Source of the DNA: Streptomyces sp. NBC_01314
GTDB lineage: Bacteria > Actinomycetota > Actinomycetes > Streptomycetales > Streptomycetaceae
DNA: 64,000 nt
NCBI RefSeq assembly: GCF_041435215.1
Contig: NZ_CP108394.1
Location: 558,001-622,000 of the forward strand
Reading direction: 5' to 3'
The stretch's first letter is position 1. Each line of letters opens with the position of its first letter. Position numbers and translations under genes: made by a program. Of the stretch, positions 25,893-35,785 are shown one piece after another. The notes beneath the pieces are model-generated. The model was not told the origin of the DNA and ran no database searches. It saw only the letters and a list, made by a program, of their open reading frames with translations.

Positions 25893-26783
25893 ATGGAGCT
25901 GCGTGACATCGAGATCTTCCTGACCTTGGCCGAGGAACTGCACTTCGGCCGCACCGCGGAACGGCTCCATGTGTCCCAGGCCCGCGTCAGTCAGGCCATC
26001 GCCAAACAGGAACGGCGTCTCGGCGTCGTCCTGTTCGACCGCACCAGCCGACGCGTCGCCCTGACCCCGGTCGGCCGACGTCTGCGCGAGGACCTCCAGC
26101 AGGCCGTCGACCTTCTCCGGGAGGGGCTCGCCCGCGCCGAAGCGGCCGGCGCGGGGACGGGGCAGACCCTGCATCTGGGTGTGTTCGGCCATGCCGGCCA
26201 CGAACTGCGCCCCCTCATCGAGGCCTTCCGCTCCCGCCACCCCGGCAGCGATGTCCAGTTCGGCGAGATCAACGGCTGCGACCCGTTCGGCGCGCTGCGC
26301 ACCGGAGCGCACGACGCGCACGTGCTGTGGCTTCCGGTGGCCGAACCGGACCTCACCGTCGGCCCGACCGTGCTGACCGGAGGCCGCGTACTCGCCGTGG
26401 CGGCAGACCATCCGCTGGCCGAGCGCGGCACCGCGTCACTGGAAGACCTCGGCGACAACCATGTCGTCGACTTCGGCCCCGACGCCCCCGAGTACTGGGT
26501 CACGACCATGGTCCCCACGCGTACGCCGCTCGGCCGCCGAATCCCGCGCGGGCCCGTCGCGCGGACGTTCCACGAGATCCTCTCCCTGGTCGCCTCCGGA
26601 CGGTATGTCCACCCGCTGGGCGAGATCGCCGCCCGCTACAACCGTCCCCCCGGCATCGTCTTCCTCCCCGTTCACGACGCCCCGACCATCCACTTTGCCC
26701 TCACGTGGCGATCCAGCGCCGACAGCCCCACCCTCCGCGCACTGGCCCAGACCGCCGCCGACCTCGGCCCCATCTCCATGTGA
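25893..26783 (+). CDS. LysR-family transcriptional regulator
   Basis: 296 residues; ATG 25893 chosen because MELRDIEIFLTLAEELHFGR is the usual LysR opening (the frame also has ATG 25863). Helix-turn-helix at residues 18-40 (TAERLHVSQARVSQAIAKQE), then the two-lobed effector domain (LHLGVFGHAGHELRPLIEAF). Divergent from the SnoaL/NDH-2-like genes, which are its probable targets. Confidence 0.9.
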   Translation: MELRDIEIFLTLAEELHFGRTAERLHVSQARVSQAIAKQERRLGVVLFDRTSRRVALTPVGRRLREDLQQAVDLLREGLARAEAAGAGTGQTLHLGVFGHAGHELRPLIEAFRSRHPGSDVQFGEINGCDPFGALRTGAHDAHVLWLPVAEPDLTVGPTVLTGGRVLAVAADHPLAERGTASLEDLGDNHVVDFGPDAPEYWVTTMVPTRTPLGRRIPRGPVARTFHEILSLVASGRYVHPLGEIAARYNRPPGIVFLPVHDAPTIHFALTWRSSADSPTLRALAQTAADLGPISM

Positions 26784-27469
26784 CAGCGGATGACGGGCAG
26801 TTGATCGGATGGCACAGGCCCCGTCGGTCCGACCGGAGTCGCCTGCGCCGGCCTGGCCCCGCTCCGGGCGACTGGGGAGAGCCGACACCGCGAGTGCTCT
26901 ACGGCGCGATGCGGAGGATCCGCTTCTCTGTGCCGCACATGCGCTCCAGGCCTGGTCGGCACCCCGGGTCGCTCGGGCTCGGTCGCCCAGGTAGTCCATG
27001 AAGTCGTGCGGCGGCGCCCGCATCGGCGCCCGAGGGGGTGCGATCACGGCCAGGGTTCCCTGCTCGAAACTCCCCGGCGAGCCACGCTCAAGCATGTCCA
27101 TCAGCGTGCCGCGGCACTGCATCGGGGATGAGCCGACTTGGGCACGGCTCGACGTCGTTCACCTACGGGCATGGTTCCGGTCACCCCGGCGGCAGTTCGA
27201 ACGGCGGCTGTCCCGTCGAGGCGCGGATGGCAATGCGTCGCACCCGCCATCGGTCGTGTCGCGAGGCGTCGGGAAGTATGCCGCGACGCACCGGGCAGGT
27301 AGGGAAGCGGGCGGGGTGGAGGCCCGAGGGGCGCTGCCTTTGATACACCGTCACCCGCCGGAGGTCCGACGCGTGGGAACGGAAACGCCTCGGCGCACCA
27401 CGCTTTGCCGGTTGTGGTGCCCGATGAGATGATGGCGCGCCGCAGGATCAGCGAGCATACGGGGGCGCG
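26784..27469. other. 686 bases without a supported gene
   Basis: A minus-strand frame near 27100-26990 (MDMLERGSPGSFEQGTLAVI, later HDFMDYLGD) looks coding-like for about 45 residues, then turns to Arg/Ser-rich noise; it might be a gene start cut off by rearrangement. Nothing else recognised. Confidence 0.35.
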
Positions 27470-28162
27470 ATGGGCCAGGCGGTGACCGCAGCCATGCTGC
27501 AGGTGGCGGATGTGCGCAAGTCGTACGGTCGAGGCGCCGGCGCCGTTCATGCCCTGCGTGGCGTTTCCTTCGAGGTCCCTCGGGGGGAACTCGTTGCTCT
27601 CAAGGGACGCTCGGGCTCGGGCAAGACCACTCTGCTCAACATCATCGGTGGTCTGGACGAGCCGGACAGCGGACGCGTCACCGTCGATGGGCTGCACCTG
27701 CGGGACCAGAGTGAGGACGCCCTCCTCGCGCTGCGCCGGGAGCGTATCGGCTTCGTCTTCCAGTCGTTCGGGCTCATCCCCATCCTCACGGCTGCCGAGA
27801 ACGTGGGCATACCGCTGCGGTTGCGAAAGGCGGACCCGCGCGAGCGCCGGGAGCGCGTCGAACTGCTGCTGTCCCTCGTGGGGCTCGCCGACCATGCCGC
27901 GCAGCGCCCGAGCGAGTTGTCGGGCGGGCAGCGCCAGCGCGTCGCCATCGCCCGCGCCCTGGCCAACAGTCCCTCGATTCTCATCGCCGACGAGCCGACC
28001 GGCCAGTTGGACGCGGACACCGGTCACTCCGTGATGGAACTGCTGCGCGCGGTCGTCCGCAGCGAACGGATCACGGCTCTCGTGGCCACCCATGACACGA
28101 CGCTTCTCGACCTCGCCGATCGTGTGCTGGAGCTGAAGGACGGCGAGATCACCGAGTCTTGA
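27470..28162 (+). CDS. ABC transporter ATPase, MacB/LolD type
   Basis: 230 residues. Walker A GRSGSGKTTLL, Q-loop FVFQSFGLIP, signature LSGGQRQRVAIARAL, Walker B ILIADEPTGQLD and H-loop VATHDTTL are all intact. Small stand-alone ATPase of the type that drives FtsX/MacB-like permeases, as found on the opposite strand just downstream. ATG 27494 is an alternative start. Converges with the second ATPase gene (84-base gap). Confidence 0.9.
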   Translation: MGQAVTAAMLQVADVRKSYGRGAGAVHALRGVSFEVPRGELVALKGRSGSGKTTLLNIIGGLDEPDSGRVTVDGLHLRDQSEDALLALRRERIGFVFQSFGLIPILTAAENVGIPLRLRKADPRERRERVELLLSLVGLADHAAQRPSELSGGQRQRVAIARALANSPSILIADEPTGQLDADTGHSVMELLRAVVRSERITALVATHDTTLLDLADRVLELKDGEITES

Positions 28163-28245
28163 AGCGACCGGCAGCGATCAGGCCACGTCGCTTTTCCTGC
28201 GGCCTGATCCAAGCGTCAGGCGGCAGGAGCAACACCTGGTTCGGT

Positions 28246-29241
28246 TCAGAGCCCCGACTGTTCCGCGGCTGAGCCCTGGCCGTGACGGTCGTTCCGTGCG
28301 TCGTCCGGGCGGACGGCGATGTGGTCGGGTTCCAGTTCCAGGGCGACACGGTCGCGCATTCCCAGGACCCGGGTGTACTCGGCGGGAAGCTGAAGGCGGC
28401 CGGCCCGGTCGAGCATGGCGTATTCACGGGCGACCAGGTTCTCCTGGCCGGTGGCGGAGTCGACTTCGCTGTGGCGCAGGACTTCCGTCGACGTGCGGCC
28501 GTCCCGGATGGCGACCGTACGGCGGACCTCACCGGCGACGGACTGATCGTGGGTGACGATCACGATGGTGGTCCCCAGCTCCTCGTTCGCGGTGCGGAAC
28601 GCGGCGAAGACCTGTTCGGCGGTGTGGGAGTCGAGTTCACCGGTGGGCTCGTCGGCGAGAAGGACCGCGGGATCGTTGGCGAGGGCGACCGCCAGGGCGA
28701 CGCGCTGCTGCTGGCCGCCGGACATCTGCTGCGGCCGACGATCGCGGCACTCGGCGACCTTCAGCAGGCCGAGGAGTTCCATGGCGCGGTCGGCCCGGGT
28801 TCGGCGCCGGTCTCGGGCGCGAGCCAACTGCAGGGGCAGGGCGACGTTCTGCGCGGCGGTGAGATAGGGCAGGAGATTGCGGGAGGTCTGCTGCCAGACG
28901 AAGCCGACGGTCCTGCGACGGTAGGCGAGGCGTTCCTTGGAAGACATCGTGACCAGGTCGTGGCCGGCGACTCGGGCAGCGCCGGCGGTGGGTCTGTCCA
29001 GTCCGGCCAGGATGTTCATGAGGGTGGACTTGCCGCTGCCGGAGGCACCGACCAGGGCCATGAGCTCGCCCTTGCGAACGAGGAGATCGAGGCCCTGCAG
29101 TGCCTGGACCTCCACGCCGTCGCCAGAGAAGATCCGTACCAGCCGGTCGCAGGTGATCAGGGCGTCGTGCCCGTAGACAGCGGCGTCGCGCGTGGCGAGG
29201 GCACGGTCGGCGAGCTCGTGGAAGGTCGGGCTGCTGGTCAT
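28246..29241 (-). CDS. ABC transporter ATPase with C-terminal AbrB-like extension
   Basis: 331 residues from ATG 29241, AAGGAG 6 bases upstream. The ATPase core (residues ~25-255) has Walker A GASGSGKSTLM, Q-loop VWQQTSRNLL, signature MSGGQQQRVALAVAL, Walker B VLLADEPTGELD and H-loop VTHDQSV. After a linker, residues ~275-315 (AMLDRAGRLQLPAEYTRVLG, then RVALELEPDHIAVRP) look like a SpoVT/AbrB swapped-hairpin. LolD/MacB relatives lack this tail. Last gene of a unit with the two giant permeases, separated from them by a 220-bp inverted-repeat element. Confidence 0.88.
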   Translation of the reverse strand: MTSSPTFHELADRALATRDAAVYGHDALITCDRLVRIFSGDGVEVQALQGLDLLVRKGELMALVGASGSGKSTLMNILAGLDRPTAGAARVAGHDLVTMSSKERLAYRRRTVGFVWQQTSRNLLPYLTAAQNVALPLQLARARDRRRTRADRAMELLGLLKVAECRDRRPQQMSGGQQQRVALAVALANDPAVLLADEPTGELDSHTAEQVFAAFRTANEELGTTIVIVTHDQSVAGEVRRTVAIRDGRTSTEVLRHSEVDSATGQENLVAREYAMLDRAGRLQLPAEYTRVLGMRDRVALELEPDHIAVRPDDARNDRHGQGSAAEQSGL

Positions 29242-29289
29242 CGGCTGCTCCTTGGCGGACGGAGGGACACGGGCCGGTGCCGGAGGGGG

Positions 29290-29509
29290 CTGGGACCTGT
29301 CGTTCGGATCACGCCTGGGACGTGGGGCGTGGCATCACTCCCCCATTGCCTTGAAGGCGTGGAGGGATCCCCGGCGGCGTTGTCGTCGGTTGCCGGCGCT
29401 CCGCGTTCACACTCTCCTCCGCCGTGCGGTCGCACGCCCCGCGCCCCGCTCACCGGCGGCCGGACGGCGCCGATTCCGAAGCCGGCGTGATCCGAACGAC
29501 AGGTCCCAG
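29290..29509. repeat. 220-bp element bounded by 26-bp perfect inverted repeats
   Basis: 29290-29315 (CTGGGACCTGTCGTTCGGAT then CACGCC) is the exact reverse complement of 29484-29509. The 168 bases between hold no gene. No flanking target duplication is seen. It lies between the ABC ATPase (29241) and permease (29532) genes and could be a MITE-like element or a long-range RNA stem. Confidence 0.8.
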
Positions 29510-29531
29510 GTCTCAAGGGTCTGCTCACTGT

Positions 29532-32306
29532 CTAGTTGTCACCCAGCCTCAGTTCGCGCACCGAGCCACGTCGGCTGGTCCACCAGGCCTGGCCGGCGGG
29601 CACACCGACGGCCAGCAACAGCACGGTGAGCGCCGGAACCACCAGCGAGAGCGGATCGGTGCGCAGCGCGGCCCCCTCGAGAGCGGACGGGGAGGCCAGG
29701 GCGATGGTCGTGAGGTCGACGCCGGGCGACAGCAGGTGAATGCCGATCCAGCCGGTCAGCATGCCACCGGCCGTGGCCAGGAACGCCTGCGGGAGGGCTG
29801 TGAGGATCAGCAGTCGGCGGCCCTGGGACCGGGTCATGCCCATGGTGCGCAACCGGGCGAGCAGGGCCCTGCGTTCGGGTGTGGTGCGCAGCACGGTCAG
29901 CACGAGGGCGAGGATCGCGTACCCGGCGCCCGCGGCGACCGCGACACCGTACAGGCGTTCCGCGCCGGACTGCAGCGGTGATTCGACGTGCCGTGTGCGT
30001 TCCTCGGTGCGCAGCCGGACGGCTGCCGCTGTGCCTTCGGCAACCGAGCGCAGCGCCCGGCCGTTCAGGGCGTCGCCGGTCAGCAGCAGGGTGGTCGTAC
30101 GCGCTGCGCCGCGGGGAAGGCCGGCACGGTCCACGATCAGGAAGTCGTCACCGAACACGGCCGGGGTGCGGTCTCGGACCAGGACGATCCGGACAGTGAC
30201 AGAGGTGCCGTCCGGGAGCAGGACGGAGTAGGGGCCGGTGCCGTACTCGTCGGCCACGCGAGGTGAGGCCAGCGCGGGCAGGGGCCGGTCGGCGCTGCCC
30301 GTCGTACCGGCGCCCTCCTGCCCAAGGCTCGCCGCGTCGAACGGCCCCAGACCCGTGTGGTGGGACAGGTGCGCATAGGCGTCGGGGTCCACACCGGCCA
30401 GCGGTACCGGCTGACTGCCTTGTTCTGGCTTCGCGTCGTAGGTGACGCTCGCTTGCGTCATGTCCCGTACGCCGGGCAGTCGGCGTACGCGGTCGGGCAG
30501 GGCTCGAGGGAGTTCACCGGTGATGGTCTCGACGCGGCCGTCAGCGCCCACTTCGAGGAGCGCGGCCTGGTCGCGGGCCGCCGTGACCCCTGCCAGGACC
30601 GAGCCGCCGAACGCGGCCGTGGTCAGGGCGCTGAGCAGGGCGAGCAGGGGCAGCACGGCGAAGCCGGGGGCGCGGGCCACATGGGCCAGCGACAGGGGAA
30701 TCACCAGGCCGCGCATGCGAGTGGTCGCTTTGCTCAGCGCACGCAGCGGGAGGGGGTGGAGGCGTGCCAGCAGCAGAGCCGCGACCACGCCCGTCAGCAG
30801 CGGAGCGGCGGCCACCAGACCGGTGCTGCCGGATCCCTGTCGGCGCAGTGCGGCGATCGCCCCCGATGCGATCACCAGGACGGTCAGTTCCGCCACGGTT
30901 CGGCGCCGCGACGGCCGGACGGCAGTGAGGTCCTCCCGCCCGGCGTGCATCCGTACCGTGCGGTGCGCCACCACGGCGCGCAGGGGGAGCGCGACGCAGG
31001 CGAGCAGGGTGACGGCGAGGGCGGCGGCGAGGGCGGGCGCGGTGCGGGCACCGGGCAGGACGAGCAGTGCGGCGGTCAGTCCGAGGGCGCCGGCCGGCAC
31101 GGACACCACCGCCGTCTCCGCCAGCAGCCGTACGGCCAGGCCGGGCAGTGAGGCGCCGCGGGCACGCAGCAGGGCCAGCTCGCTGTGTCGGCGATCGGCT
31201 GCCACGCCGCCGGCCATGGCCAGGACGATCACAGCGAGGCTGCCGGTCCCGACGGCGGCGAGGAGAAGCAGCGGTTCGATCCCCGACCGTAGTCGGGCAT
31301 GGTCCGCGAGGATCTCGTCGAGATTCGTCTGGGCTTCCAGGCTCTCGTCCACGACCGCCCGCAGTCGCTGCACTCCCGGCCCCGACTCGAGGGCGGCTAC
31401 GGCGGACGCCAGACGGTCGAGGTCGTGGCCGCGCAGGGTGGCGACATCGGGGGCCACATTCCAGTACCGGTCCGGGCGGCCGGGTGTGCCCAGGAGGGCC
31501 GGGCCGGCATCGGGGGCGAGAAGCAGGCCACCGAGCCAGTTGACGTCCGTCGGCAAGAGGTCGGGTCGGCGGCTGAGCGCGGGGGTGCGCAGCACCGGCA
31601 GTGCCGACCAGTAGGCGCCCTCGGGGGCGCGCGGGACGACGATTCCGGTGACCCGGACGGCGAGCGGGTCGCGTGCCGAGCCTGGTACGTGGATCACCGA
31701 GCCCACCCGGATGTCGAGCGTGCGGGCGGTGTCCACGGTGACGGCGGCCTCGACCTGCGCGGTCGCCGCGGTCACCGGTGCGCCCGTGGTGCGCGGCAAC
31801 CGGCCCGCGCTGAGCCGGGCGTGGGAGGCCAGGTCCTGCTGGGCGGCGAGCACCAGTTGGGCGGGCAGGCCGGCGGGCCGGGGAAGCCAGGGGTCGGACG
31901 CCTCGAGGGCGACGGTCGTGCGCACGCCGTACGACGACTGCGCGGGGTCGGGAACCAGCGGCGCCTTGGCGGTGGCGAGAATCTCGGCCCGCGCGGCGGT
32001 CAGCGGACCGACACGCAGGGCAGCCTCCATCTCCTCGACCGTGTCCATATGGGGCAGTGGGACTTGCACCTCCACGGTCGTCTGGTCGGGCAGGGCCTGC
32101 TCGACCGCCCGGCGCAGCCCCGCGTCCCCGTACCGGTCGACGGCACGCGGGTACGCGGCGGCCAGCGCCGCGGTCACGGCCACCAGCAGCGCGAGGGCCA
32201 CGGACGTGGCGGCGAAGGCCCTGAGCCGGGTCCGCAACCCGGCCCGTGCGTGCGGCGGCACCGCCCTCGTCCCCCCGTCCTGAGGGGGTACCGGCTTCGC
32301 GGTCAC
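29532..32306 (-). CDS. Large FtsX-like (MacB-type) ABC permease
   Basis: 924 residues from GTG 32306, whose GTGA overlaps the stop of the upstream permease gene. An N-terminal helix (SVALALLVAVTAALAAAYPR), a long extracellular part, then an FtsX core (LLLLAAVGTGSLAVIVLAMA onward), a second extracellular part and a C-terminal FtsX core (VAVAAGAGYAILALVLTVLR; LLARLRTMGMTRSQGRRLL). The LRARGAS and LRTMGMT loops are where the ATPase docks. Membrane protein, probably exporting or extracting lipids, lipoproteins or peptides together with its neighbour. Confidence 0.88.
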   Translation of the reverse strand: MTAKPVPPQDGGTRAVPPHARAGLRTRLRAFAATSVALALLVAVTAALAAAYPRAVDRYGDAGLRRAVEQALPDQTTVEVQVPLPHMDTVEEMEAALRVGPLTAARAEILATAKAPLVPDPAQSSYGVRTTVALEASDPWLPRPAGLPAQLVLAAQQDLASHARLSAGRLPRTTGAPVTAATAQVEAAVTVDTARTLDIRVGSVIHVPGSARDPLAVRVTGIVVPRAPEGAYWSALPVLRTPALSRRPDLLPTDVNWLGGLLLAPDAGPALLGTPGRPDRYWNVAPDVATLRGHDLDRLASAVAALESGPGVQRLRAVVDESLEAQTNLDEILADHARLRSGIEPLLLLAAVGTGSLAVIVLAMAGGVAADRRHSELALLRARGASLPGLAVRLLAETAVVSVPAGALGLTAALLVLPGARTAPALAAALAVTLLACVALPLRAVVAHRTVRMHAGREDLTAVRPSRRRTVAELTVLVIASGAIAALRRQGSGSTGLVAAAPLLTGVVAALLLARLHPLPLRALSKATTRMRGLVIPLSLAHVARAPGFAVLPLLALLSALTTAAFGGSVLAGVTAARDQAALLEVGADGRVETITGELPRALPDRVRRLPGVRDMTQASVTYDAKPEQGSQPVPLAGVDPDAYAHLSHHTGLGPFDAASLGQEGAGTTGSADRPLPALASPRVADEYGTGPYSVLLPDGTSVTVRIVLVRDRTPAVFGDDFLIVDRAGLPRGAARTTTLLLTGDALNGRALRSVAEGTAAAVRLRTEERTRHVESPLQSGAERLYGVAVAAGAGYAILALVLTVLRTTPERRALLARLRTMGMTRSQGRRLLILTALPQAFLATAGGMLTGWIGIHLLSPGVDLTTIALASPSALEGAALRTDPLSLVVPALTVLLLAVGVPAGQAWWTSRRGSVRELRLGDN

Positions 32307-35300
32307 TGCGTCACCTCGTCCCTGAGAGCCATCACGGGTTTCGCCCGTCGAAGGGCGAGGGCCACGGTCACGAGGGCGGGTCCCGCCGCGAGGGCCGCCA
32401 GCAGGGCGGCCAGGCGCGGGAGCGGGAGTTCGACCAGCACCGGTGGGAGCGGCCGGGTGGCCTGCCCGGTCAGGACGACGAGGGGAACCATCGCGTGCGT
32501 CAGCACCGTGCCCAGGGCCGTGCCGACCAGCAGCGCCAGGGCCACCAGTACGCCGTGCTCCACGGCGACCAGCCGGGCCAGCCGACGGCGTGGTGTCCCC
32601 AGCGCGCGCAGCACGGCGAACTCTCCGTCCCGGGCCCGCATCGCCCCTGCCGCGCTCACAGCGAAGCCGAGCGAGGCGAAGAGCACCGTCACCACGGCTG
32701 CCCCGACCAGCGCTGCTTCCGGGGCCGCCCCGAACGGGTCGTCGCGCAGCTCCGCCGCTATCTCGTCGCGCACCATCACCTGCTCCGGATCGACGTCGGG
32801 CAGGGCGCGTACGGCCGCTGCCGCGGCACCGGGCTCGGCGGTGCGCAGCCACCACTCGGTGGGCTTGAGGCTGGTTCCGTAGCGGGCCTGCAGCACCCGG
32901 TTGACGGCCCGGAGATCGACCAGCAGGGCCCCGCCGTCCTGCGCGGTGGCTTCCGTCGTGGGCAGGGCGCTCGCGGTGCGGACGATGCGTACAGGCACGG
33001 AACGGCCGTCGAACGTCACCTCCACGCGCTGGCCTTCGCGCGCACCGGACGCGGTGAGGAACCGGTCGGTGGCGACCGCGGCGATCTCGGGCGCCGCGGG
33101 CTGGGCGACGTTCAGCCGGACCTCCAGCGGCGAGGCGGGCGGCGAGATGTCCGGCGGCTGGTACCCGGTGCTGTACGTCATGGTGACGGGCGTCGTCGAC
33201 GTGAGCCGGGGGCGAGTCGGCCGGGCGCTGTCGTCGGGGACGGCGACCGGGTCGGCCTCGACGGCGGTCGCCCACCTCGTCGGCAAGGTCAACTGCCGGA
33301 TGTCGCCGTCACCCGCTGTCGCCGTGAACGCGCCGAGGACCAGGCGGTGCCGGTGTGGACGGCTGATCGGCTGCGGCGTACTCAGTTCAAGCCCGGTCAG
33401 CGCCAACGGGCCCCGGGCGCCGTTCAGATCCGGGGTCAGCCGGTGAGAGCGGCCGTCGGAGGCGAGGTGGCCGGACGGTATGTCGTAGGTGGTGCCGTGA
33501 CGGTCCCGCACCGTGAGTGTGACGTCCGCTCCCGGCCCTGGCGTGGTGCTGTGCAGGGCAGCGGTCAGTGTGAGCCGCGCGGTGCCCTTCGGTATCTCCA
33601 TGCCCGCGGGCGCTCCACGCGGCGCGAGCCCGGCGAGCAGCGGACCGTCCGTCAGGTCGCGCCGCGCCAGCACCGCCCCGGCCGCCTCCGCCGTGTTCAG
33701 GGCCACAACGGTCGCGGTACGGCTGCCGGAGAGCGACACTGTGCCACGGACCGCGGGGGCGACCGCATCGACGTGCGGGAGGTCCGCGTAGACGTCCGTG
33801 CGGCCCACATCGCCGCCCCCGGAGGTCAGGACGCGCACCTCGGCACCCGCGCGGAAGTCGGCCTGGTCGGCCTGGGAACGGTGCCACGATGCGCCCTGTC
33901 CGATCGCCACCACACCCAGCGCCACGGAGATGACCAGGAGCAGCACCGGACCTGCCCCCCGCATCGGTCGGCGACTGAACTGCCAGCCGACCATGGCCGC
34001 TGTCAGCCCGTGCCCGCGGGCCAGAAGCCGCTCGCCGACACGGGCCAGTAAGGGCAGCAGCCGCAGCGCCAGAACCGTTCCGGCGAGCAGCAGCAGAGCG
34101 GGCGCCGCCACCAGCAGCGGGTCGACGCCGAGGACCCCCTCGCGGTCGGCGGTGACAGCACCGGAGCGCCGGCTGCCGAGCAGCCAGAAAGCGACACCGG
34201 CCACGGCGAGCAACCCGACATCCGCCCCGGCGCGCAGCGGTGCGGGCAGCGCCCTCGCCCGCACCGCGACGGTGTTCGCGAAGGACGCCCGCCACGCCGG
34301 GACAGCAACCGCCAGCGCACACAGCGCAGCCACCCCCGCGGCGACCGCCCACGCCTCGGGCCGGCCCCCGACCGGCGTGTCGACGCGCACCCCCGTCCGG
34401 CCCAGCGCACCCTGCCCGACCAGCAGCCGCGTCAACGGCCCCGACGACAGTGGTGCCACCACCACCGCCGGCACGGAGATCAGCAAGGCCTCCAACGCGG
34501 CCAGGCCCGCCAGCCGTGCCCGGGTGGCACCGCGCGCACGCAGCAACCCGGTCTCGGCCGTGCGCTCGGAGTTGAGCAACCGCGCGACGAGCAACAGGGC
34601 GCAGGCCGCGAGCAGTCCGAGCTGAGCAGCGACGATCAGCATGCTGGACCGCGTGACGAGCAGGGAGCGCTCGATGCGGTCCAGTACCTCGGGCAACGCG
34701 GTGTCCGCTGCGGTCGCACTGCTGAGCGCGGGCCGCTCGCGCAGTTCCGCGCGCCCCGAGCGGGCAGCCTCGCGCAGCGCGCCGATCCGCTCCGTCGTCA
34801 GCGAGGAGTAGTCGGCCGACACCAACCAGCCCGACGCGCCGACGCTCACCCGGCCCGACGTCGGCACGCCCGCAGCGGTGAGCAGGGGACCGTACGTCGT
34901 GAAGCTCGACGCCTTCTCGCCGCGGCCGCCCAGATCGTCCAACTGCCAGTAGGGTGCCCGGACGTCCACCGGCCGGTACACGCCGGTGATCAGCACCCGC
35001 ACCGCCGGGCCGTCCATCTGGTCGGTGACGGTCAGCCGGGCGCCGGGCGCCACCCCGAGCCGCTGGGCGGCGCTCTGCGGCAGTGCGGCCTCGATGGACC
35101 CGTCGGTCACCGTTTCACGGGGAGGCCGCCCGGCGACGATCCGCACCTGCGTGCGATCCAGGGCCGCGAAATACGTGAGGTTCGGGTTCCCGTCCCGCTC
35201 GGAGGCCGGCCGCAGCGCGAGCGGCAGGGCGTAGGGGCCGGACCGCAGCAGAGTACGCACCCGCACGGGCAGGCCGGCGAAGATGGTGCGGGCCCCCGCC

Positions 35301-35548
35301 CGCACGGCGTCGTCGGCCTCCTGCCGCTCGTCGGCCGGCACGTTGGCCTTGACCACCAAAGCGGCCTCGGCAGCGGTGCGCTGCTCGGCGAGTGACCGCC
35401 GCAGCGCCGCATCGCCTATCGCACCCGAGTAGGAGGTGAGCGCGGCCAGCACAGCCGTGGTCAGCAGCACGGTCAGCAGCACGGCACCGAGAAGCGCGCG
35501 ATACACCCACGCCCGCAGCGCGATGAACCGCAACACGCCCGTCGGCAC
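32303..35548 (-). CDS. Very large FtsX-like (MacB-type) ABC permease
   Basis: About 1081 residues; GTG 35548 chosen for GGGGGA 8 bases upstream (frame open to 35587). First helix near residues 15-40 (VYRALLGAVLLTVLLTTAVL), a ~250-residue extracellular domain, an FtsX core with LLRARGATRARLAGLAALEA, further helices, a second extracellular domain and a C-terminal core with VLRALGTPRRRLARLVAVEH. Partner of the 924-residue permease through a GTGA overlap; with the ATPases at 27470 and 28246 it makes a complete transporter set. No regulator is adjacent. Confidence 0.88.
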   Translation of the reverse strand: MPTGVLRFIALRAWVYRALLGAVLLTVLLTTAVLAALTSYSGAIGDAALRRSLAEQRTAAEAALVVKANVPADERQEADDAVRAGARTIFAGLPVRVRTLLRSGPYALPLALRPASERDGNPNLTYFAALDRTQVRIVAGRPPRETVTDGSIEAALPQSAAQRLGVAPGARLTVTDQMDGPAVRVLITGVYRPVDVRAPYWQLDDLGGRGEKASSFTTYGPLLTAAGVPTSGRVSVGASGWLVSADYSSLTTERIGALREAARSGRAELRERPALSSATAADTALPEVLDRIERSLLVTRSSMLIVAAQLGLLAACALLLVARLLNSERTAETGLLRARGATRARLAGLAALEALLISVPAVVVAPLSSGPLTRLLVGQGALGRTGVRVDTPVGGRPEAWAVAAGVAALCALAVAVPAWRASFANTVAVRARALPAPLRAGADVGLLAVAGVAFWLLGSRRSGAVTADREGVLGVDPLLVAAPALLLLAGTVLALRLLPLLARVGERLLARGHGLTAAMVGWQFSRRPMRGAGPVLLLVISVALGVVAIGQGASWHRSQADQADFRAGAEVRVLTSGGGDVGRTDVYADLPHVDAVAPAVRGTVSLSGSRTATVVALNTAEAAGAVLARRDLTDGPLLAGLAPRGAPAGMEIPKGTARLTLTAALHSTTPGPGADVTLTVRDRHGTTYDIPSGHLASDGRSHRLTPDLNGARGPLALTGLELSTPQPISRPHRHRLVLGAFTATAGDGDIRQLTLPTRWATAVEADPVAVPDDSARPTRPRLTSTTPVTMTYSTGYQPPDISPPASPLEVRLNVAQPAAPEIAAVATDRFLTASGAREGQRVEVTFDGRSVPVRIVRTASALPTTEATAQDGGALLVDLRAVNRVLQARYGTSLKPTEWWLRTAEPGAAAAAVRALPDVDPEQVMVRDEIAAELRDDPFGAAPEAALVGAAVVTVLFASLGFAVSAAGAMRARDGEFAVLRALGTPRRRLARLVAVEHGVLVALALLVGTALGTVLTHAMVPLVVLTGQATRPLPPVLVELPLPRLAALLAALAAGPALVTVALALRRAKPVMALRDEVTQ

Positions 35549-35785
35549 AGCTCGTTCCCCCACCAAGCCCCCCGTTTCCAACCACACGGACCGGAATGCG
35601 ACGCGGCGTCGGCAACGTGCGGGTGCAAGAGAGCATTCTAGGACTGACCTTGGTCGCCTTGTGATCGAAAGTCGTCAGGCCTTGAGGGTCGTCTCAATCC
35701 GGACAGGCCCGATACAGATGCTCAGTCGGAAGCGGCGCGGCACCGTGGCCCGTTGAGCAGGAGACCGATCACACGCGACGCACTG

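Noticed and set aside
24202..25923. Long plus-strand frame opposite the flavoprotein and SnoaL genes
   Set aside because: Val/Gly/Asp/Arg-rich antisense pattern of high-GC coding DNA without any domain.
32306..33275. Upstream extension of the 924-residue permease frame by 323 codons
   Set aside because: It overlaps the fully supported 1081-residue permease gene in another frame and is Arg/Gly-rich; the GTGA overlap at 32303-32306 gives the real start.
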